Shown here: positions 44,786 through 53,902 of the stretch, in pieces
How the letters are laid out: each line of letters begins with the position of its first letter
Numbering within the stretch: the stretch's first letter is position 1
Origin: Ulvibacterium sp.
Lineage (GTDB): Bacteria; Bacteroidota; Bacteroidia; Flavobacteriales; Flavobacteriaceae
NCBI RefSeq assembly: GCF_028285715.1
Contig: NZ_JANQOO010000020.1
Span: 434,001 to 498,000, forward strand
Length of the DNA: 64,000 nt
Direction of reading: 5' to 3'
Position numbers and translations under genes: made by a program
The notes under the pieces: generated by a model
Seen by the model: the letters and a program-made list of their open reading frames with translations, nothing else
The model's database searches: none
Told to the model about the DNA's origin: nothing

Positions 44786-45355
44786 TTATAGGGTGCCCAC
44801 TAATGCAATAATCAATACACCGATTATTGACCGGATAGTTTCGGTTTCAATTTTTTCTTTTAAAATGGTCCTTGCACGGGCAAGGTTTGATTTTGATGTT
44901 CCTGTTGACGTTCCCAAAAGCTTACTGATTTCTTTGTGGGAATAGCCATCCAATACATATAAATTAAAGGTTATTCTATATTTGTTCGGGAGCTCTTGGA
45001 TGTATTTCAGCAACGTCTGTAAGCCAATATCCGCATAACCCTCAGATTCAAACTCCATTTCTTCCCCAATGTTTTCGGTAACCACTTTTAGGTATTCCTC
45101 CTTACGGTATTTTTGCAATACGGTATTCACGGTAATACGTTTTATCCATCCCTCAAAGGAGCCTTTGGATCGGTATTGGCCAATTTTGTCAAAAATGGTA
45201 ATAAAACTGTCATGAAGGCTGTCTTCCGCTTCAGTCCTATTACGGGAATATTTAAGACATATTCCGAACAGTATATCAGAATATTTGTGATATAATTGCT
45301 CTTGTGCCTTTCTATTTCCCTTTTTGCAACTGGCTATGAGTTCTTCCAGACTCAA
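44786..45355 (-). CDS. ECF RNA polymerase sigma factor
   Basis: The 189-residue sigma-70 family factor has region 2 at about 20-90 (LFGICLKYSRNRTEAEDSLHDSFITIF, WIKRITVNTVL) and region 4 at about 118-168 (ELPNKYRITFNLYVLDGYSHKEISKLLG). The last residues after the helix-turn-helix are hydrophobic (SIIGVLIIALVGTL), which is unusual and could touch a membrane. The start is TTG at 45355. It is encoded directly before the anti-sigma/barrel gene, in the arrangement of sigma plus partner. Confidence 0.9.
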   Translation of the reverse strand: MSLEELIASCKKGNRKAQEQLYHKYSDILFGICLKYSRNRTEAEDSLHDSFITIFDKIGQYRSKGSFEGWIKRITVNTVLQKYRKEEYLKVVTENIGEEMEFESEGYADIGLQTLLKYIQELPNKYRITFNLYVLDGYSHKEISKLLGTSTGTSKSNLARARTILKEKIETETIRSIIGVLIIALVGTL

Positions 45356-45382
45356 AATGTTGGTTAGATTTTATTGCTTCTA

Positions 45383-45796
45383 TTAATTAACGGGTACCTC
45401 TACTTCAAAATACTCGTCCATACCATCCTCAGTTCCTTGCCAAAATCTAAATGTGTACGGTTCATCGAACAGTACGACAAATATAAAGGTAGCTTCCTCC
45501 TCCTCAACGGCTGCGGTACAGGTTTGATCTGTTCTCACTGAGCCTATGGCTACTACATTACGAACGGTGACGTCCGGCTTGGCAAGGTCAAAACCTTCAA
45601 AAAAAGTACAACCATCCGGCCTCACATAGGTAACCTTGATTTCGTAAGTCTCGTTAAGATTAAATGATTCCGGAAGTTCCGCACTTGTAATCTGTAAGGC
45701 CGTAAAATGAAAGTTTGGGCCGTCGTCTCCCAAGTTGCAAGAACTTAGACCAAGCACTGCCAAAAGGGAATACAAAATTACTAAATACCTCTTCAT
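45383..45796 (-). CDS. Small hypothetical lipoprotein
   Basis: The protein has 137 residues from ATG 45796. The signal ends at lipobox GLSSC (C20), and the mature part is acidic with extended strands and two Cys (TCTAA, GCTFF). An alternative start at 45802 adds two residues. It lies upstream of the sigma factor on the same strand, 27 bp apart, so it may be part of the same unit. No family recognised. Confidence 0.72.
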   Translation of the reverse strand: MKRYLVILYSLLAVLGLSSCNLGDDGPNFHFTALQITSAELPESFNLNETYEIKVTYVRPDGCTFFEGFDLAKPDVTVRNVVAIGSVRTDQTCTAAVEEEEATFIFVVLFDEPYTFRFWQGTEDGMDEYFEVEVPVN

Positions 45797-45961
45797 TGGC
45801 AATTGGGTTTTCTCCTAAGATGTAAAGAAAAGGCAAAGGTTGCGTAAATACACCTTATGACGGATAAAATAGTCTTTAATTCGGCCCTATGGCTTCAAAA
45901 CGTTCAGAAATCATCAAAAGAAAGGGAACCTAAGACTTTTGGTAGAAAGAGAAATCGAATA

Positions 45962-46966
45962 TTACTTCAAGGTGTTTATCGCTTCTCGTATTTTGCCTTC
46001 CAATTCTTCAAAAAGTTCGGGATTATCAATGAGCAGAACTTTTACGGCGTCCCTTCCCTGACCTAACTTGGTGTCGCCATAGCTGAACCATGAGCCGCTC
46101 TTTTTTATAATCTCATATTCCACGCCCAAATCTATAATTTCACCAACTTTGGAAATTCCTTCGCCATACATGATGTCAAATTCCGCCGTCTTAAAAGGTG
46201 GGGCTACTTTGTTCTTTACTACTTTCACCCGCGTCTTATTGCCCTGTACCGAACCATCGGTATCCTTAATTTGGGTGGATCTACGGATATCCAAACGGAC
46301 GGAAGCATAAAATTTTAATGCGTTGCCCCCTGTGGTAGTCTCCGGATTACCAAACATAACCCCGATTTTTTCACGTAATTGATTGATGAAGATAACAGTA
46401 CAGTGGGTTTTGCTTATAGATCCCGTTAATTTTCGCAAGGCTTGCGACATTAGTCTAGCATGTAGTCCCATTTTAGAATCCCCCATTTCACCCTCAATTT
46501 CACTCTTTGGGGTAAGTGCGGCAACAGAGTCCACAATCACGATGTCAATGGCACCGGAGCGGATAAGATTATCTGCAATCTCCAAGGCTTGCTCCCCATT
46601 ATCCGGTTGAGATATGATAAGGTTGTCAATATCCACACCTAATTTTTGGGCATAGAAACGATCAAAGGCATGTTCTGCATCTATAAAGGCTGCGATTCCA
46701 CCATTTTTTTGAGCCTCTGCTATGGCATGTAATGTTAAAGTGGTCTTTCCTGACGACTCTGGGCCATAGATTTCAATGACCCTCCCCCTTGGATAACCTC
46801 CAACCCCCAGGGCAACATCCAGACCCAATGAACCTGACGGAATTACCTCGACTTCTTCGACTACGTTATCACCCATTTTCATTACGGTGCCCTTGCCGTA
46901 GGTCTTGTCCAGTTTATCCAGGGTAAGTTTCAAAGCTTTTAATTTGGCGTCTTTTTCGGAGCTCAT
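45962..46966 (-). CDS. recA: Recombinase RecA
   Basis: The 334-residue recombinase has Walker [10 protein letters not shown] (68-76), Walker [10 protein letters not shown] and loop regions with [25 protein letters not shown]. It drives strand exchange and triggers SOS cleavage. Its upstream minus-strand sequence has TTG, 20 bp, TATTTTAG, close to the -33/-7 pattern. No clear SOS box is seen. Confidence 0.97.
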   Translation of the reverse strand: MSSEKDAKLKALKLTLDKLDKTYGKGTVMKMGDNVVEEVEVIPSGSLGLDVALGVGGYPRGRVIEIYGPESSGKTTLTLHAIAEAQKNGGIAAFIDAEHAFDRFYAQKLGVDIDNLIISQPDNGEQALEIADNLIRSGAIDIVIVDSVAALTPKSEIEGEMGDSKMGLHARLMSQALRKLTGSISKTHCTVIFINQLREKIGVMFGNPETTTGGNALKFYASVRLDIRRSTQIKDTDGSVQGNKTRVKVVKNKVAPPFKTAEFDIMYGEGISKVGEIIDLGVEYEIIKKSGSWFSYGDTKLGQGRDAVKVLLIDNPELFEELEGKIREAINTLK

Positions 46967-47103
46967 ATTCTATGGAATTAGGGTCGCTAAAATACCATTT
47001 CTTTTTGCATATCGCAATCGGGACGCAACCTTTTTGGAAAACCTGCATCTAGTTAAAAATCGACGGTGCTAACTCAATATATAATCCATTGTTTTTAGTG
47101 GCA

Positions 47104-47184
47104 ATGGGCAGTGGTGGTCATTTCCTTTTCGCATTTGTTTTTTTAAAAGGATGCTATGAAAAAGAAAAATGGGATGGCCAATGA
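47104..47184 (+). CDS. Putative 26-codon ORF with its own terminator
   Basis: ATG 47104 to TGA 47182-47184 reads MGSGGHFLFAFVFLKGCYEK and then six more residues. A short hydrophobic core is followed by a charged end with a single Cys. The stop overlaps the first base of a strong terminator hairpin, which argues that a short transcript ends here. No family is known to me; it may instead be a leader peptide or chance ORF. Confidence 0.5.
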   Translation: MGSGGHFLFAFVFLKGCYEKEKWDGQ

Positions 47185-47214
47185 AGAGTCTTGATCAATT
47201 CAAGGCTCTTTTTT
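47184..47214 (+). terminator. Rho-independent terminator in the recA-trhO gap
   Basis: An 11-bp stem AAGAGTCTTGA (47184-47194) / TCAAGGCTCTT (47200-47210), with one G-T pair, is followed by TTTTTT. No other plus-strand gene is present upstream between recA and here except the 26-codon ORF. Confidence 0.87.
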
Positions 47215-47313
47215 ATTAATGCTGTACTTACCTTAATAAACTCTGTTGGTGCAAAGGTTTCCCGTTTTCCAACAGCACCATTTCCAATTGTCTCGGAGTT
47301 CTGCATATTATCT

Positions 47314-47321
47314 TACCTTTG
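47314..47321 (+). promoter_or_regulatory. -7 promoter element of trhO
   Basis: TACCTTTG matches TAnnTTTG and lies 44 bp before the trhO start. It is downstream of the terminator at 47184-47214, so trhO likely has its own promoter. Confidence 0.5.
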
Positions 47322-47365
47322 CCCTTTAAATAAATCATTCTTTTAACTTAAACTATTCGTATAGC

Positions 47366-48397
47366 ATGCAACTGTACAATACCTTAAGTGCAAAGGAAAG
47401 AGCTACGCTTATTGAAGAAGCCGGTCAAGAACGGTTGACCATCTCTTTTTACACCTATGCACATATTGGCAATCCCTTCATTTTTAGAAACCATTTGTTT
47501 ATTCATTGGAACGAGCTGGACGTTTTAGGTAGGATTTATGTGGCCAATGAGGGCATCAATGCCCAACTATCGGTTCCTGCGGAAAATTTCGAAACATTCA
47601 AGGCACATTTGGATAGCATTTCATTCTTAGAAAATGTACGTCTTAACATTGCGATAGAACAGGACAACAAATCGTTTCTCAAATTAAAGATAAAGGTCCG
47701 CAAAAAAATTGTTGCCGATGGCTTAAACGACCATACTTTTGATGTAACGGATAAGGGTATCCATGTGGACGCGGAACTGTTTAATGAACTCATTGAAGAT
47801 CCGGATACGTTGCTAGTGGACATGCGCAACCATTACGAAAGTGAAATAGGCCATTTTAAGAACGCCATAACCCCGGATGTGGATACCTTCCGCGATTCCT
47901 TGGATATTATAGAGAGGGATTTAGCGGCTCATAAGGAAGATAAAAAGTTGGTTATGTATTGTACTGGGGGTATTCGTTGCGAAAAAGCCAGTGCATATTA
48001 CAAACACAAGGGATTTAAGCAGGTCTATCAGTTGGAGGGAGGAATCATTGATTATGCCAGACAGGTAAAGAAAAAAGGATTGGAGAACAAATTTCTGGGC
48101 AAGAATTTTGTTTTTGACCATCGAAGGGGCGAACGCATTTCCGAGGATATTATCGCCAAGTGCCATCAGTGTGGCAAACCATGTGATGACCATGTCAATT
48201 GTGCTAATGAGGCCTGCCATCTTTTGTTCATTCAGTGTGATGAGTGCGCCCAAAAAATGGATGGTTGTTGTTCGGACTCTTGTAAGGAAGTCCATAACCT
48301 TCCTTACGAAGAGCAAAAAAAACTTCGCAAGGGGAAAGTAGTAAGCAATAAAATTTTCAAAAAAGGACGCTCAGAGGTGTTGAAGTTCAAGAGATGA
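47366..48397 (+). CDS. trhO: tRNA uridine(34) hydroxylase TrhO (rhodanese family)
   Basis: The 343-residue protein hydroxylates U34 of tRNAs in an O2-dependent way. The N-terminal acylphosphatase-like domain includes HWNELDVLGRIYVANEGINAQLS. The rhodanese domain has the active loop CTGGIR starting at C199. The C-terminal Cys-rich module (KCHQCGKPCDDHVNC, CHLLFIQCDECAQK, GCCSDSC) may bind zinc. All these are standard for longer TrhO proteins. Confidence 0.94.
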   Translation: MQLYNTLSAKERATLIEEAGQERLTISFYTYAHIGNPFIFRNHLFIHWNELDVLGRIYVANEGINAQLSVPAENFETFKAHLDSISFLENVRLNIAIEQDNKSFLKLKIKVRKKIVADGLNDHTFDVTDKGIHVDAELFNELIEDPDTLLVDMRNHYESEIGHFKNAITPDVDTFRDSLDIIERDLAAHKEDKKLVMYCTGGIRCEKASAYYKHKGFKQVYQLEGGIIDYARQVKKKGLENKFLGKNFVFDHRRGERISEDIIAKCHQCGKPCDDHVNCANEACHLLFIQCDECAQKMDGCCSDSCKEVHNLPYEEQKKLRKGKVVSNKIFKKGRSEVLKFKR

Positions 48398-48436
48398 CCC
48401 CCATTGTGCTTTGAAGCTTCAAGGCGAAGGGTATAT

Positions 48437-48473
48437 AAAATCATGAAAGGTAGTCGCCTAATTTTATGATTTT
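48437..48473 (+). terminator. Possible terminator after trhO
   Basis: AAAATCAT (48437-48444) pairs with ATGATTTT (48466-48473), and the loop can form a smaller AGG/CCT stem. A short T-run is part of the right arm. Another palindrome, TTGAAGCTTCAA, lies at 48411-48422. Confidence 0.5.
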
Positions 48474-48618
48474 CCAGGGACGGCATAGGCTTTATAACTT
48501 TAATCAAATTAAAAAATCACTACCTTTACGTTTAAGTTAAATATGAACCTTTTTTGACCGGGAATTCCCATAATTCTAGTATTATAAGGGTATTTTCGAT
48601 CAAATCAAGATATTAAAT

Positions 48619-49776
48619 ATGGGGTGTAGCAGTTGTTCGACCGCTAAGGACGGACAGCCACGTGGATGCAAGAACAATGGGACCTGCGGTACGGATGGCT
48701 GTAATAAATTAACGGTTTTCGATTGGCTTTCCAATATGTCGCTTCCCAATGGCGCAAAACCGTTTGACTGTGTGGAAGTCCGATTTAAAAATAGTAGAAA
48801 GGAGTTCTTTAGGAATACCGAAAACCTAACCCTTTCAATAGGTGATGTTGTGGCTACCCAAGCACAATCTGGTCATGATGTTGGTATGGTAACCCTTACA
48901 GGTGAGTTGGTAAAAGTGCAGATGAAAAAGAAAAAGGAGGACTATCATTCACCGGATCTCCCTAAAATTTATCGCCGAGCCACCCAAAAGGATATTGATA
49001 AATGGCAAAAATGTAGGGGAAGGGAGGAGGAAATTAAGAAAAGATCTAGGGAAATTGCCATTATCTTGGGTCTTCAAATGAAAATTTCCGATGTTGAATT
49101 CCAGGGAGATGGTTCCAAGGCTACATTTTATTATACGGCGGAGGAGCGCGTAGATTTTCGGCAATTGATAAAGGATATGGCCAAGGCCTTTGGTATTCGC
49201 ATAGAAATGCGTCAAATCGGATATCGGCAAGAAGCCCAACGGCTTGGAGGAATTGGCTCTTGTGGCCGGGAGTTATGCTGCTCTACATGGTTGACCGACT
49301 TTAGATCGGTAAGTACTTCGTCCGCACGTTATCAACAACTATCCTTGAATCCCCAAAAATTGGCAGGCCAATGTGGTAAGCTCAAGTGTTGCCTAAATTA
49401 TGAATTGGATATGTATCTAGAGGCTTTGAAGGATTTCCCTTCCTCGGATACCAAACTTCATACAGAAAAAGGATTGGCCTTTTGCCAAAAAGCGGACATC
49501 TTTAAATCGACCCTCTGGTTTTCTTATCGAAATGAACCTTCCAATTGGCATGCTCTTTCCAAGGACCAGGTAGTGGAAATTATCCAGAAGAACAAAAAAA
49601 AGGAAAAAGTAGCCAGTTTGGAAGAATATGTAGCGGATAATTCCGTTGAGGAAGAAAAGGTGTTCGAGAATGTTGTGGGCCAGGATAGTCTTACCCGTTT
49701 TGATAGGCCAAAGCGAAGGAAAAAAAGAAACAGGAAATCAAGAAAGAACCAGAAAAGACGCCCAAAAAATGTTTAG
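48619..49776 (+). CDS. PSP1 domain protein (RicT/YaaT-like)
   Basis: The 385-residue protein has a Cys-rich N-terminus (GCSSCSTAKDGQPRGC, CGTDGC). The PSP1 domain (about 115-280) shows GIGSCGRELCCSTWL and QCGKLKCCLNYE, and the C-terminus is highly basic (KRRKKRNRKSRKNQKRRPKN). RicT-type proteins act in mRNA processing or phosphorelay control, and the cysteines may hold Fe-S clusters. A near -7 match TACCTTTA lies at 48521. The end overlaps gldH by 8 bp. Confidence 0.87.
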   Translation: MGCSSCSTAKDGQPRGCKNNGTCGTDGCNKLTVFDWLSNMSLPNGAKPFDCVEVRFKNSRKEFFRNTENLTLSIGDVVATQAQSGHDVGMVTLTGELVKVQMKKKKEDYHSPDLPKIYRRATQKDIDKWQKCRGREEEIKKRSREIAIILGLQMKISDVEFQGDGSKATFYYTAEERVDFRQLIKDMAKAFGIRIEMRQIGYRQEAQRLGGIGSCGRELCCSTWLTDFRSVSTSSARYQQLSLNPQKLAGQCGKLKCCLNYELDMYLEALKDFPSSDTKLHTEKGLAFCQKADIFKSTLWFSYRNEPSNWHALSKDQVVEIIQKNKKKEKVASLEEYVADNSVEEEKVFENVVGQDSLTRFDRPKRRKKRNRKSRKNQKRRPKNV

Positions 49777-50254
49777 GAGGTTATTTGCCCTAACAATTGT
49801 GCCGCTCTTTGTTTCCTGTAATGATGCTTTGATAAAGGCGGAATACAAGGCTACCGACAAGGGTTCCTGGAACAAGGAAAACACCATTGAGTTTACGTTT
49901 TCGGAAATGGATACTTTACATTCCCACAATCTGTTCATCAATATAAGGAATGACGAAACTTTTCGCTACAGCAACCTTTTTCTGATAGCGGAACTTGATT
50001 TTCCTTCCGGACAGACCATAAAGGACACATTGGAATATGAAATGGCCAGACCAGATGGTAGTTGGTTGGGAAAAGGTTCTGGTAGTGTAAAGGAAAACAA
50101 GTTATGGTATAAGGAGAACATCGTTTTTCCTACTTCCGGCGTATATACTTTACGTGTATCCCATGCCATGCGAAAAAATGGAAAGGTCGAGGGTATCATG
50201 AACTTGCAGGGAATAACCGATGTTGGTTTTCAAATTGAAAAAAGCGACCCATAA
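49769..50254 (+). CDS. gldH: Gliding motility lipoprotein GldH
   Basis: The protein has 161 residues from ATG 49769 (MFRRLFALT), with lipobox VSC at C17, so it is an outer- or inner-membrane lipoprotein. GldH is needed for flavobacterial gliding and type IX secretion. The longer frame opening at 49646 is inside the PSP1 gene and lacks a signal peptide at its start. The gene sits between the PSP1 and PBP1A genes, a usual order in gliding flavobacteria. Confidence 0.87.
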   Translation: MFRRLFALTIVPLFVSCNDALIKAEYKATDKGSWNKENTIEFTFSEMDTLHSHNLFINIRNDETFRYSNLFLIAELDFPSGQTIKDTLEYEMARPDGSWLGKGSGSVKENKLWYKENIVFPTSGVYTLRVSHAMRKNGKVEGIMNLQGITDVGFQIEKSDP

Positions 50255-50257
50255 ATA

Positions 50258-52600
50258 ATGGCAAAAAAAACAGTAAAGAAAAAGAACAACAAAGGATTTT
50301 TTAAGTTCATAAAATGGTTCTGGATACTCTTTGCAACGGGAATTGTTTCAGTTGCGTTTCTTTTTTTGCTGGCCTCATGGGGTTTCTTGGGAGAAATGCC
50401 CACCTTTGAGCGTCTGGAGAACCCACAGACCAATTTGGCCTCAGAAATTATCTCTTCGGACGGCAAGACTTTGGGAAAATTCTATTTGGACGATAATCGT
50501 ACTCCGGTGCCCTTCGATAGTCTTCCACAAAATTTGGTCGATGCGTTGGTCGCTACCGAGGATGCCCGCTATTTTAAACACTCGGGAATTGATGCCCGAG
50601 GTACACTTCGAGCCCTTGTCTTCTTGGGAAAAAAAGGAGGAGCCAGTACCATTACACAGCAACTTTCTAAACTGCTTTTTACGAAAAAACCCTCCGGAGG
50701 AGTGGACCGTATCCTTCAAAAAATAAAGGAGTGGGTTATCGCCACACGTTTGGAACGGCAATATACCAAGGAAGAGATCATTAAAATGTACATGGATCAA
50801 TATGACTTTGGGTACGCTGCCGATGGCATACGATCGGCGTCCAGAATATATTTTGGTAAGGAACCCAATGAGCTTAGAACCGAAGAGTCTGCAGTATTGG
50901 TAGGAATGTTAAAAAATTCATCGCTCTATAACCCCATTCGCCGCGAGGAACTTGTGTTGAATCGAAGAAATACCGTGTTGGGGCAAATGGCCAAATACGG
51001 TTACCTTACCGAAGCGGAAAAAGATTCGTTGCAGGCTTTGGAAATGGGCATCAATTTTAACCCGGAATCACATCGTGAAGGAATTGCCACGTATTTCAGA
51101 ATGTACCTGCAGGGATTCATGAACCGGTGGATAAAGAAAAACCCAAAGCCTATCTCGGACGACGGAAGAGATCAATGGAATATTTATTTGGATGGCCTAA
51201 AAATTTACACCACGATAGACTCTCGTATGCAACAAAATGCAGAGGATGCTGTGGCAGAACACATGAAAAATCTACAGGCCGAGTTCTTTCATCAGAATAC
51301 ACCTGAGAGAAATCCAACAGCCCCCTTCCTAGAGCTTTCCCAGGAAGAAATAGATGGCATTATGGAGCGTGCCATGAAAAATTCGGCACGATGGAAGAAA
51401 ATGAAGGCAGCAGGATCTTCGGAAAAGGAAATCAGGGAGTCGTTTACAAAACCTGCCGAAATGACGGTCTTTGATTGGAATAGCGATTCTCAGGAAAAGG
51501 ATACCATAATGACGCCCTTGGATTCTATCCAATACTATAAAACCTTTCTAAGGGCAGCTATGATGTCCATGGAACCTCAAACCGGCCATGTAAAAGCTTG
51601 GGTAGGGGGAGTTGATTACAAGCATTTTCAATATGACAATGTCATCCAAGGGGCGAGACAGGCGGGGTCTACCTTTAAGCCATTTGTTTACGCTGCCGCC
51701 ATAGATCAACTTCGATTATCGCCTTGTGATTCCTTGCCGGATACCCAATATTGCATTGAAACCCTGAAACATGGGAACATGGAACCATGGTGCCCTAAGA
51801 ATTCGGATGGAAAATACTCTGGACGGATGCATACCCTGAAACATGCTCTGGCCAATTCCATTAATACGGTTACTGCACAATTGATCGATCGGGTCGGTCC
51901 CAAATCAGTTGTGTCCATAGTTAAGAATTTGGGACTTACCAAGGAGATTCCGGAAGTTCCATCCATTGCTTTGGGAACACCGGACTTCAATGTGTACGAA
52001 ATGGTCGGGGCGTACGGTACCTTTGTAAATGAGGGGGTTTATGTAAAACCGGTAATGGTTACCCGAATCGAGGACAAAAATGGTACCGTGTTATACGAGT
52101 ATGTTCCTGAGACCAAAGATGTGCTCAGTAAGGATGTGGCCTATGCCATGGTGGATTTAATGAAAGGGGTTACCGAAGGAGGCTCAGGAACACGGTTGCG
52201 CCATACTTTTGCCACAAACCAAACGGTATATAAAGAGATTGTCACAGGATATCCATATGAATTTGCCAATCCAATAGCTGGTAAAACCGGCACCACACAG
52301 AATCAAAGTGATGGTTGGTTTATGGGGATGGTGCCCAATTTGGTCACTGGCGTTTGGGTCGGTGGTGAAGAACGCTCCGTTCATTTTAAGGGCCTAAAGT
52401 ATGGACAAGGGGCTTCTATGGCCCTACCTATTTGGGGGCTCTATATGAGAAAAAACTATGCCAATAAGGAACTGGGAATATCCGAGGAGGATTTTATAGA
52501 ACCCGAAGAATTGTCAATTAATGTGGATTGCACCAAGGTAATAGAGGAATTGGAGAAGGAGATTGATTCCGAGGACGACTTGGACGATCTTGACTTTTAA
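50258..52600 (+). CDS. Penicillin-binding protein 1A
   Basis: The 780-residue bifunctional peptidoglycan synthase has an N-terminal membrane helix (about 15-38). The GT51 transglycosylase (about 65-240) shows EDARYFKHSGID and GGASTITQQLSK. The transpeptidase has S471 in STFKPF, SIN further on, and KTGTT near 676. It starts 4 bp after gldH, so envelope synthesis and gliding genes are co-transcribed. No cap or extra domain is obvious. Confidence 0.95.
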   Translation: MAKKTVKKKNNKGFFKFIKWFWILFATGIVSVAFLFLLASWGFLGEMPTFERLENPQTNLASEIISSDGKTLGKFYLDDNRTPVPFDSLPQNLVDALVATEDARYFKHSGIDARGTLRALVFLGKKGGASTITQQLSKLLFTKKPSGGVDRILQKIKEWVIATRLERQYTKEEIIKMYMDQYDFGYAADGIRSASRIYFGKEPNELRTEESAVLVGMLKNSSLYNPIRREELVLNRRNTVLGQMAKYGYLTEAEKDSLQALEMGINFNPESHREGIATYFRMYLQGFMNRWIKKNPKPISDDGRDQWNIYLDGLKIYTTIDSRMQQNAEDAVAEHMKNLQAEFFHQNTPERNPTAPFLELSQEEIDGIMERAMKNSARWKKMKAAGSSEKEIRESFTKPAEMTVFDWNSDSQEKDTIMTPLDSIQYYKTFLRAAMMSMEPQTGHVKAWVGGVDYKHFQYDNVIQGARQAGSTFKPFVYAAAIDQLRLSPCDSLPDTQYCIETLKHGNMEPWCPKNSDGKYSGRMHTLKHALANSINTVTAQLIDRVGPKSVVSIVKNLGLTKEIPEVPSIALGTPDFNVYEMVGAYGTFVNEGVYVKPVMVTRIEDKNGTVLYEYVPETKDVLSKDVAYAMVDLMKGVTEGGSGTRLRHTFATNQTVYKEIVTGYPYEFANPIAGKTGTTQNQSDGWFMGMVPNLVTGVWVGGEERSVHFKGLKYGQGASMALPIWGLYMRKNYANKELGISEEDFIEPEELSINVDCTKVIEELEKEIDSEDDLDDLDF

Positions 52601-52700
52601 AAAGGGGATTGTTATTTACTTCGAAATCTACAGCACTTTGGGGTTTTGAACTTTCCTATTTCCCAAATATCAAGTAACTTCATACATCAATACCTACAAC

Positions 52701-53405
52701 ATGATACGTAAGACCGTAACTGATGCAAAAGAAGCCTTGGAGGGGGTGGAGCATGGGATGACCTTTATGCTTGGAGGTTTTGGCCTCTGTGGAATTCCTG
52801 AGAATGCCATTGCAGAACTAGTACGTTTGGAAGTCACCAATATTACCTGTATTTCCAACAACGCCGGAGTTGATGATTTTGGTTTGGGTTTATTACTGCA
52901 AAAGCATCAGATTAAAAAAATGATTTCCTCCTATGTGGGCGAGAACGATGAGTTTGAACGACAAATGTTGAGCGGTGAGTTGGAGGTAGAGCTTACGCCA
53001 CAAGGAACCTTGGCCGAAAAGTGTAGGGCGGCACAAGCCGGATTTCCCGCGTTCTATACCCCGGCCGGTTATGGAACGGAAGTGGCCCAAGGAAAGGAAA
53101 CTCGGGAATTCAACGGCAAAATGTACGTACTGGAAAAAGCCTTTTCTGCGGATTTTGCTTTTGTAAAGGCTTGGAAAGGTGATGAGGCTGGGAATCTTGT
53201 GTTTAAAGGGACGGCACGTAACTTTAATCCCTGCATGTGCGGGGCGGCAAACATTACAGTAGCCGAGGTAGAGGAATTGCTTCCCGCCGGCAGTTTAGAT
53301 CCCAATCAGATTCATGTTCCGGGAATATTCGTGCAACGAATATTTCAAGGAGAAAATTATGAAAAGCGAATTGAGCAGCGAACGGTCCGTGTTAAAATTG
53401 ATTAA
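52701..53405 (+). CDS. 3-oxoacid/acetate CoA-transferase subunit A
   Basis: The 234-residue alpha subunit of the two-protein CoA transferase shows the glycine-rich FMLGGFGLCGIPENAI near the start (about 22-37). It also has AAQAGFPAFYTPAGYGT and FAFVKAWKGDEAGN. It moves CoA between succinyl-CoA and 3-oxoacids or similar pairs together with the beta subunit. The beta gene is not next to it here; a four-helix-bundle gene lies in between, with one base of overlap at this stop. Confidence 0.93.
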   Translation: MIRKTVTDAKEALEGVEHGMTFMLGGFGLCGIPENAIAELVRLEVTNITCISNNAGVDDFGLGLLLQKHQIKKMISSYVGENDEFERQMLSGELEVELTPQGTLAEKCRAAQAGFPAFYTPAGYGTEVAQGKETREFNGKMYVLEKAFSADFAFVKAWKGDEAGNLVFKGTARNFNPCMCGAANITVAEVEELLPAGSLDPNQIHVPGIFVQRIFQGENYEKRIEQRTVRVKID

Positions 53406-53785
53406 TGACTCAATTAAACAATGAAGCAATGTCAAAGAGGAAGAATCCCGTTGTGGAGAAATCCATTGATTTTGCACTTATGATTATTGAATTTTGTGAA
53501 CTTCTTGAAGAAAAGAGAAAATTCACAATAGCCAATCAACTATTAAAGTCGGGCACAAGTATTGGAGCTAATGTACATGAGGCACAAAATGCGGAGAGCA
53601 TGGCTGACTTCATCCATAAGATAAAGATTGCCCTTAAGGAATTGGAAGAAACCAAGTACTGGCTTGAACTATGTGAGAAAGCAAAATCATATCCGTACAA
53701 TATGGATTTAAGGACAAACATTGACGAATTGGGACTCATCCTCTACAAAATAGTGAGTACTAGTAAGAAGAAATTCAAGAAGTAG
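53405..53785 (+). CDS. Four-helix-bundle protein (23S rRNA intervening-sequence type)
   Basis: The 126-residue all-helical protein shows KSIDFALMIIEFCELLEEK, KSGTSIGANVHEAQNAES, FIHKIKIALKELEETKYWLEL and SKKKFKK at the end, the S23/IVS family. Members are known as ORFs in 23S rRNA insertions and as free genes of unclear role. It overlaps the scoA-like stop by one base and separates the two CoA-transferase genes, which are otherwise adjacent in most genomes. An internal ATG at 53429 is a possible alternative start. Confidence 0.88.
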   Translation: MTQLNNEAMSKRKNPVVEKSIDFALMIIEFCELLEEKRKFTIANQLLKSGTSIGANVHEAQNAESMADFIHKIKIALKELEETKYWLELCEKAKSYPYNMDLRTNIDELGLILYKIVSTSKKKFKK

Positions 53786-53902
53786 TTGGATGGCCCAACT
53801 TTAGAATACAGCTTTATTGATATATTGTTTAATTGTTACATTTAAAAGTTTTGGGATAGCCTGATTGTAAAGATTTCAGATTAAATTTCACACTGACTTA
53901 AG

